Shown here piece after piece: positions 6,843 to 11,142 of a stretch of 11,142 bases of DNA. Numbering within the stretch: the stretch's first letter is position 1; each line of letters begins with the position of its first letter. The stretch is taken from positions 1-11,142 of the forward strand of contig JAAMXY010001847.1 of the NCBI GenBank assembly GCA_019677205.1, given 5' to 3'. Position numbers and translations under genes: made by a program. Under the pieces are notes generated by a model. It made no database searches. It was given only the letters and a program-made list of their open reading frames with translations, and was not told where the DNA came from. The DNA is from Pinguiococcus pyrenoidosus (taxonomy: Eukaryota; Sar; Pinguiophyceae; Pinguiochrysidales; Pinguiochrysidaceae).

Positions 6843-8003
6843 CTAAGCGAGGTGCCCAAGGACCCACTTTTCTACGTGCGCAAGAACCATCTAGCGCAGC
6901 GGACGGTCGTGGTTAGGAGCGCGCTTCTCGATGCAAAACAGTGCCGAGCGGCTTGGCTCACCTTGCCGCGCACCAGCGGATCCTCCTCTAGATCCTCCTC
7001 GGGCGTCAGTACCTTTTCGCTGTGAGCAGCACGGCAATGTACGCGTAAGCTCTCAAGCTCTCCCAACGACAGGCCTGCCCTACGTCGCCACTTACTTGTT
7101 GATGGTGCAATCAAAGAGGTCGACAAAGATGAAGTTCTCCCGCTCAAAGCGCTTCTCAAGGTAGTGTCTGGTGGAGGTCACGTAGAGATCATGCTCCTCG
7201 GCCAGGGTGCTTTGCTCCATGGTCTTAATCGCAACGAGCGCGTCGCCCAGGGCCACATCCGCCCCGTCCGCAGCTCTCAGCGCCTGCTCAAGACAGAAGA
7301 TGACGTTGCCCAGGCGGCCCGCGTCCCCGACGCGCTCCTTGCACACGGGCACCGCCGCGTGGCCCTCCACGCGTCGTTGCGCCCATTGGTGCGACTCCCT
7401 GGTGGACACGACGACGCGCACACGGTCCTTCGGGTACAGCTCGACGATCTGCTCCAAGAGATACGGATACGGCGTATCCGCTAGTCCGGAGACGCCGCTG
7501 TTCACCATGTCTTCAAGCGCCTTCTTGGTGGCATCGATCCAGCGCTGTGCGTCGCAGCCGGTCTCCCTGACGACGCGATGCGACTCCTCGAACTGAGAGC
7601 GCCAATTCTTCCGGCCGAACCAGTCTTTGCCCTTCACGCCCAGGCTGCGGCGGTCGTTCTCGAGGAAGTGCCTCATGGTGGAGTCGCTCTTGAGCGTGCA
7701 GAGCGCCGCAAGCTTCCACAGCGACACCAGTCGATCTTGGATGCGATACGCCTCGTCAGGCACGTCGTTGCAGGACATCAGCCAGTGGACGGACGGAATC
7801 GCCGTGCTGTTGTCGCAGAAGAGCCGGTAGACGCCATGCGTGCCGGTGGTGCCCTGGCCAACGCCGAGAAAGACGAGTTTGCGTTCTGCGTGCGGCGCTT
7901 CTTGCGCAGTCGCAGAGTGAGCCAAAAGGAGCGCCGCAACGGACAGCGCGCGAGCAGCGCCCATGGTGCGCGCGCGACGCTTTGTTGTGCGTTCGCCTTC
8001 CAT
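6843..8003 (-). CDS. sulfotransferase-like secretory-pathway protein (Sulfotransfer_4-like)
   Basis: Probable PAPS-dependent sulfotransferase of the Golgi or secretory route; substrate unknown. The model is complement(join(6843..6890, 6962..7019, 7096..8003)), 337 aa. ATG 8003 gives a basic cytosolic stub (TTKRRAR) and a hydrophobic segment (19-33), i.e. a signal anchor; ATG 7964 would give an ordinary signal peptide. The 5'-phosphosulphate-binding loop is KLVFLGVGQGTTGTHGV (P-loop 47-55). The 3'-phosphate-binding-like segment is VVVSTRESHQWAQRR (197-211), preceded by LADTPYPYLLEQIVELYP (174-191), the order seen in Sulfotransfer_4 proteins. Cysteines at 63, 78, 102 and 150 fit a lumenal fold. 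Two small 3' exons add an acidic segment (EKVLTPEEDLEEDPLVRGK) and MVLAHVEKWVLGHLA. Divergence from classical motifs leaves activity uncertain. It is divergent from the LRR gene. Confidence 0.78.
6891..6961 (-). other. intron 2 of sulfotransferase-like gene (71 nt)
   Basis: On the minus strand the donor is AAG|GTGAGC, a perfect branch-like CTAAC lies at 6916-6912, and the acceptor is GCTGCGCTAG|ATG. Phase 0; not in frame if retained. Confidence 0.72.
7020..7095 (-). other. intron 1 of sulfotransferase-like gene (76 nt)
   Basis: On the minus strand the donor is CAACAA|GTAAGT (a perfect GTAAGT) and the acceptor CTGCTCACAG|CGAAAAG. If not removed, the reading frame stops at a TAA that is part of the donor itself. 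Confidence 0.72.
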
Positions 8004-8585
8004 TCTCCGCAGAAGCGGCTGAAGGGAAAGAACGGAAAAATCATCGGCGTGAAGCGGTGACGGACAGATGTCCGTAGCGTTCTTGATTTGAGGATTGCGA
8101 GGCACGGAGGATGGAAACAAGAAGGTCAAACCACGGCACGAGCGGGCCAATTGGTGCTGCCGAAACCCGAAACAGGCCTTGTCTCGGCCATACTCCACAG
8201 AAGGCGCAAAAGATTCGCTGAAGAGCGGAAGGCAGAACACAAGGGTCCAATGGAAGCTACCCGACGAAAGGGACATTGTCCAGACGATTGGACATCGCTG
8301 AAAGCCCCAACCAATCTGCGCAGTTTTAAGATATCTAATATCCTGACGACGGCTACTTTGCAAAAGGATGGCTGCATGGATGGATGGCTGAGTGCACCGA
8401 TGCGGTTAAAGCGCCCAACTGGAGCGAATCTTCAAGCATGCATTTGCTCATGCAATGGACCCAATGGGGGGGCTGGGCGCGAAAATCAAGAAGCTGCGGC
8501 TGGTCGACAGGACTTTCAAAAGAATTAAAAGGTCAATGTTGGGACTGCAGTCGCCGTGTTTCATTCGATCGTCGTGTTCGGCATG

Positions 8586-8598
8586 ATTCCATTGGAAT
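8586..8598. repeat. 13-bp dyad ATTCCA-T-TGGAAT
   Basis: Two perfect 6-bp arms surround one central base and overlap a reversed CCAAT box. It could be a homodimeric factor site in the shared promoter; no factor can be named. Confidence 0.5.
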
Positions 8599-8625
8599 GA
8601 TTTGGAGCTCCCAGCCTCAATGTAC

Positions 8626-8813
8626 GTAAGCCAAGTTTCGAGACCTTCTCTGTCGCGGTCGACTTCGGTCCAGGCGAAAGTCGTGGAGATTGTTCCCAGC
8701 CCTACCCATTGGTCGCAGCTTCGGCGAGCGCCGTTGGCCGCTGCGCCAAGAATAGTCCCTTGTTTGAGGGTTCTGCTGCGCGGCTGACGCCAGTCGTCCG
8801 CCTCTCCCCCAAG
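8626..8813 (+). other. possible 5' UTR intron of LRR gene (188 nt)
   Basis: Donor AC|GTAAGC, branch-like CTGAC at 8784-8788, then a pyrimidine-rich stretch (CGTCCGCCTCTCCCCC) and acceptor AAG directly before ATG 8814. All signals are in the right order and spacing, but no coding evidence supports it. If used, it would place an upstream ATG (8620) in frame. Confidence 0.35.
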
Positions 8814-9962
8814 ATGGGGAACAAGGCTGCGAAGGCGCAGAAATGGGTGGAGAAATCCAGGCAGAGGCACGGGGGCAGGAAGCTCTATGTGAAGAGCGTG
8901 AAACTCGGAATGTCCGGCGTCAAAGTGTTGGTACAGCTCGTTCTTCCGCAGCTGCCGCTCCTGGAAGAGATATACCTGTACGACTGTGGCGTGGACGAGG
9001 CCGCCTTCGTGTACCTTGCCGACGAAGGCCTGTCGCGCATGCTCCGGCTGCGCAAGCTCGACCTGTCCATGAATACAATAGCGGACCGCGGCCTGGCAGC
9101 ACTCGTGGAGTATGTGCTGCCCAACACGCCTTCGATCGAGTCCCTCTTCCTGTGCCGCTGCAGCATCGGCGACAACGGCATCCAGCTGCTGGCCATGCAT
9201 GGGCTACCCACCCTCACCAACCTCAGGGAGCTGTGGCTTTCGCACAACTACATCGCTGACGATGGCCTCTGCGTCCTCGCGGAGCACGGCCTCGTCCATC
9301 TCCGAAAGCTCCAAGCGCTGTACCTGAACAAGAACGACTTCACCGAGGAGGGGCTGAGCGTTTTCGCTCACGTGGCGCTGCCGCTGCTCACGAAGCTCCA
9401 GAAGCTCTCCGTTCAAAAAAACATCCTCTCCGGTGACTGGGACGGACCAGCAGCAGAGGCCATCGTCCTCAACATTGCAGGAGTGCCGCTTCGGGACCTG
9501 CGATCGCTCACTGGCGTGAAGTTGTCCGATCACCTGTCCATCTTGGGCCTGCCGCAGAGCGAATTTGCAGACAAGAGCAACCGGTACATCCTATGCACGC
9601 CACGTGGCCTCGAAGCGCAGGACAGCGCCCGCTCAGAGAAGATGAGTATCCTCACCGATGTGGAGGCCCTGCAGCCGTGGGGAGACAGTCCGCTGATGTC
9701 CCAGGACCGCCGCAAGACGGTGCAGATGAAGAACGGACAGGGCCGTTGGGCGGACGAGGCGTCGTCGTTCAATGGGTCCTTCTACTCGCTCCCGGCTGGC
9801 TTCGAGAGACTCCACGCAAAGGAGGACAGCACCGGTGGGGAGACCGTATACACCATGAACTCCGGTCGAATAACGCTCTCGGGCGAGATGAGCATGGGCG
9901 CGAGTGTGATGGCGGGCGAAAATGGTGAACGGCAAAGCGGAGCAAGCCGTGTAAGCTTGTAG
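8814..9962 (+). CDS. leucine-rich repeat protein, probably N-myristoylated
   Basis: 382 aa, one coding exon. ATG 8814 has an ideal context (AAG ATG G) and gives MGNKAAK, close to the GNAAAAK of myristoylated PKA catalytic subunits, so membrane attachment through Gly2 is likely. Residues 53-203 hold six ribonuclease-inhibitor-type leucine-rich repeats with cores at 53, 82, 111, 140, 169 and 198 (e.g. LDLSMNTIADRGL, LWLSHNYIADDGL, LYLNKNDFTEEGL), each exactly 29 residues apart. A basic N-terminal cap precedes them. The tail (about 205-382) has no recognisable domain, is Ser/Gly/Met-rich, and carries a basophilic kinase site RRKTV. LRR proteins of this type are protein-binding scaffolds or GTPase regulators; the partner cannot be inferred. 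Canonical AATAAA signals follow 169-197 nt after the stop. Confidence 0.85.
   Translation: MGNKAAKAQKWVEKSRQRHGGRKLYVKSVKLGMSGVKVLVQLVLPQLPLLEEIYLYDCGVDEAAFVYLADEGLSRMLRLRKLDLSMNTIADRGLAALVEYVLPNTPSIESLFLCRCSIGDNGIQLLAMHGLPTLTNLRELWLSHNYIADDGLCVLAEHGLVHLRKLQALYLNKNDFTEEGLSVFAHVALPLLTKLQKLSVQKNILSGDWDGPAAEAIVLNIAGVPLRDLRSLTGVKLSDHLSILGLPQSEFADKSNRYILCTPRGLEAQDSARSEKMSILTDVEALQPWGDSPLMSQDRRKTVQMKNGQGRWADEASSFNGSFYSLPAGFERLHAKEDSTGGETVYTMNSGRITLSGEMSMGASVMAGENGERQSGASRVSL
8970..9422 (+). repeat. six LRR units, 87 bp (29 codons) each, diverged
   Basis: The LxLxxN-type core recurs every 29 codons without any insertion or deletion. The protein periodicity is exact although the nucleotide copies have diverged, indicating old duplications under length constraint. 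Confidence 0.8.
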
Positions 9963-10130
9963 CAGATACTGGATCTGCTTCAATTGCTAGCCCGTCACAG
10001 AGACTCCGATGTCTTCACTCTGGTCTATTTCACTGTAATATTACGTTTCCAATGTAACATGTTTCCCTTGTTGGCGTGCCTCGTTTGAGCAAAGCATTGC
10101 GATGAAGAAAGCAGCGTCGGTGGCGCCAAA

Positions 10131-10136
10131 AATAAA
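10131..10136 (+). terminator. polyadenylation signal AATAAA, LRR gene
   Basis: Canonical AATAAA 169 nt after the LRR stop codon; a second copy follows shortly. Confidence 0.55.
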
Positions 10137-10153
10137 CGCAGTTGCGATCTTCC

Positions 10154-10159
10154 AATAAA
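10154..10159 (+). terminator. second polyadenylation signal AATAAA, LRR gene
   Basis: Second canonical AATAAA 18 nt after the first; either could direct cleavage. Confidence 0.5.
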
Positions 10160-10254
10160 GGACAGTCAGCGATGGATCCTCAAGGCCGAGTGCACGCTGG
10201 ACCTCTTAAAAAAACACTTGCACGCCTTTCGCAACGCCGCCAACGGTGTTTTGG

Positions 10255-10260
10255 TTTATT
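10255..10260 (-). terminator. polyadenylation signal AATAAA, coiled-coil gene
   Basis: TTTATT on the plus strand is AATAAA on the minus strand, 65 nt downstream of the stop codon of the coiled-coil gene. Confidence 0.55.
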
Positions 10261-10325
10261 TTCTGGCAGGGGAAAGGGGACCTCCTTCCTCGAGACCGGA
10301 CTGGACAAACGAAACCCTTCCGCAC

Positions 10326-10868
10326 TCATGCTGACTTTCGGTGTGCCTCACCTCGGAGGTGATGCAGCTCTCTTGTCGCCCTTAGCAGCTGAAGGCGAAG
10401 CTCTTCCCGTTCCTGCCGGAGCGCTTCCGATCTGTCGACGATTTCTGCGGTTCGACGGTACTGCTCCTCGTAGTCATCCAACGCCAAAGCGACGGCCGAT
10501 TCGACCACGCTCGCCGCAGCGCGCCAGCGACGCCAAGGGACCCCGGAGTTCGCGGGCGGTTGCGACTTTTTCTTGCTTAGCACGCCCTTGACGATGGCCT
10601 TCACACGATCAAAATCCTCAAAGCTCAGGTCTTCGGGTTCCGATTCCGGACCCTCCGTGGACGTGAGGATGAGCGTGTCATCCCCGCTGGACAGAGTCTC
10701 GGACTCCTCAGCCGCGGTCGTGTGGGCGTCCTCGTCCTCGTTGCGCGCCCGCTTCAGGCGGGCGGGCGTATGCAGATTGATCGCCCGGCTCTGCGTGCTG
10801 CGGACTCCGCGTCGCCCGTCTCGACGCGCCAGCACGGCAGCGCTCTCTCGGCGAGGCACGGACGACAT
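10326..10868 (-). CDS. probable nuclear acidic/coiled-coil protein, unrecognised
   Basis: 180 aa from ATG 10868; an in-frame TGA lies a short way upstream, so this is the first usable ATG unless there is an upstream exon. Residues 1-42 are basic, with a candidate nuclear localisation signal RLKRAR (37-42) and a CDK consensus site TPAR (34-37). Residues 43-87 are acidic and Ser/Thr-rich with several S/T-x-x-D/E sites of the CK2 type (around SSGDD, 60-64). A lysine patch (KKK 99-101) and a Trp/Arg segment (WRRWR 112-116) lead into a helical region (about 117-172) with heptad-like Leu spacing, predicted coiled coil. I recognise no family. The layout (disordered, phosphorylatable N-terminus plus C-terminal coiled coil, with an E2F-like site about 50 bp upstream) would suit a chromatin, kinetochore or cell-cycle protein, but that is inference. 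Confidence 0.65.
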   Translation of the reverse strand: MSSVPRRESAAVLARRDGRRGVRSTQSRAINLHTPARLKRARNEDEDAHTTAAEESETLSSGDDTLILTSTEGPESEPEDLSFEDFDRVKAIVKGVLSKKKSQPPANSGVPWRRWRAAASVVESAVALALDDYEEQYRRTAEIVDRSEALRQEREELRLQLLRATRELHHLRGEAHRKSA

Positions 10869-11142
10869 GGCGCTCGGCGACACCGCGATCTGCTCTGCTC
10901 CAAGTCAAACGAAAAGCGCGGGAAATCCGGAAAGCGCCGGACTAGGGTGGGGGACCACCAGGGCTCAGCTGATACGGCGGCTGCATCTCTCTGTCACGCC
11001 TAAGCGTCGTCGCAGGATTGGAATTCATTCGGGCGTTTTTGGAGTCAGACGCAGGGCGCCCCTCGGCCTCTCGAGTCGCCAGACCTTCCCGTATACATCC
11101 GCCTGCTTACTGGGGATTGGAGACAAAGGTTTTGAGCTGGGG
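10869..11142. promoter_or_regulatory. upstream region of coiled-coil gene
   Basis: 274 bp to the window edge. The only notable element is the E2F-like site at 10916-10927. No reading frame here has recognisable content; a further gene beyond the edge cannot be excluded. Confidence 0.4.
10916..10927 (-). promoter_or_regulatory. E2F-like site upstream of coiled-coil gene
   Basis: The plus strand reads GCGCGGGAAATC, giving GATTTCCCGCGC on the minus (gene) strand, a full match to the E2F/DP consensus. It lies about 50 bp upstream of the ATG, and its last ten bases are identical to 3011-3020 in intron 1 of CK2 alpha. Confidence 0.5.

Larger units (their letters stand above)
8004..8813. promoter_or_regulatory. 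divergent region between sulfotransferase-like and LRR genes, CCAAT-rich
   Basis: 810 bp without a convincing gene. CCAAT boxes occur on either strand at 8147-8154 (palindromic CCAATTGG), 8247-8251, 8287-8291, 8311-8315, 8461-8465, 8591-8595 and 8708-8712. An E2F-like GGCGCGAAAA lies at 8476-8485, and an ATTCCA-T-TGGAAT dyad at 8586-8598. A possible 5' UTR intron ends directly at the LRR ATG. Open frames here (for example 8384-8629) have no recognisable content. Confidence 0.5.
9963..10325. other. convergent 3' region between LRR and coiled-coil genes
   Basis: 363 bp of 3' UTR and spacer with no gene. It holds two plus-strand AATAAA signals and one minus-strand AATAAA, arranged so that the two transcripts should end tail-to-tail without overlapping. 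A 10-bp palindrome, GTAATATTAC, lies at 10035-10044, and TGTAA occurs at 10034-10038 and 10053-10057. Confidence 0.55.

Noticed and set aside
6482-7159. Open frames on both strands across 6482-7159 as separate genes
   Set aside because: Their parts are explained by the antisense of the PRPF6 end, spacer, and the spliced 3' exons of the sulfotransferase-like gene.
8004-8363. Upstream extension of the sulfotransferase-like frame
   Set aside because: This open stretch lacks family similarity and precedes a convincing signal-anchor start at 8003; most likely 5' UTR and promoter.
8384-8629. 81-aa plus-strand frame upstream of the LRR gene
   Set aside because: It has an ATG but no recognisable content, and it cannot be spliced in frame to the LRR coding sequence at the likely donors.
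8448-9200. 250-aa antisense frame over the LRR gene
   Set aside because: The opposite strand has exact 29-residue LRR periodicity; this frame starts inside the repeats and runs into promoter DNA.
10036-10044. TAATATTAC, identical to the rolling-circle origin nonanucleotide of geminivirus-like replicons
   Set aside because: There is no GC-rich stem around it, no Rep gene in the window, and it lies in the AT-richer 3' region of an ordinary gene; a chance palindrome.

Overview
The window is nuclear DNA from a eukaryote, most likely a unicellular alga or another protist. Three kinds of evidence support this. First, there are clear eukaryote-only proteins: the catalytic subunit of casein kinase 2 and the spliceosomal protein PRPF6/Prp6. 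Second, these and two other genes are interrupted by short GT-AG introns (mostly 69-87 nt, one of 216 nt) with pyrimidine-rich 3' ends and branch-point-like CTAAC or CTCAAC. Third, three AATAAA-type polyadenylation signals flank one convergent gene pair. The base composition is GC-rich by eye except for one AT-rich promoter. I cannot name the lineage from sequence alone.

Layout, left to right: (1) a possible small minus-strand protein with an organelle-targeting-like N-terminus (51-257); (2) a plus-strand secreted or membrane-anchored protein with two tandem cysteine-rich domains in four exons (400-1344); (3) casein kinase 2 alpha on the minus strand in three exons, the first with only 14 coding nt (3051-1655); (4) PRPF6/Prp6 on the plus strand in three exons (3368-6565); (5) a minus-strand sulfotransferase-like secretory-pathway protein in three exons, the last two of which cannot be reached by a simple ORF (8003-6843); (6) a plus-strand, probably N-myristoylated protein with six leucine-rich repeats of exactly 29 residues (8814-9962); (7) a minus-strand acidic/coiled-coil, probably nuclear protein (10868-10326).

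The strands alternate perfectly (-,+,-,+,-,+,-), so every gene shares a promoter region with one neighbour and a 3' region with the other. The CK2 alpha/PRPF6 shared promoter is the most structured piece of non-coding DNA: an 80-bp stretch of 25% GC placed almost centrally between two perfect inverted copies of a 10-bp E2F-like sequence. The sulfotransferase/LRR shared promoter is rich in CCAAT boxes. I see no operon, mobile element, CRISPR array, tRNA or rRNA. No dedicated multi-gene system is evident. The sulfotransferase and the Cys-rich protein could both act in the secretory pathway, and CK2 alpha and PRPF6 are housekeeping nuclear genes that could be co-expressed; these links are inference only.
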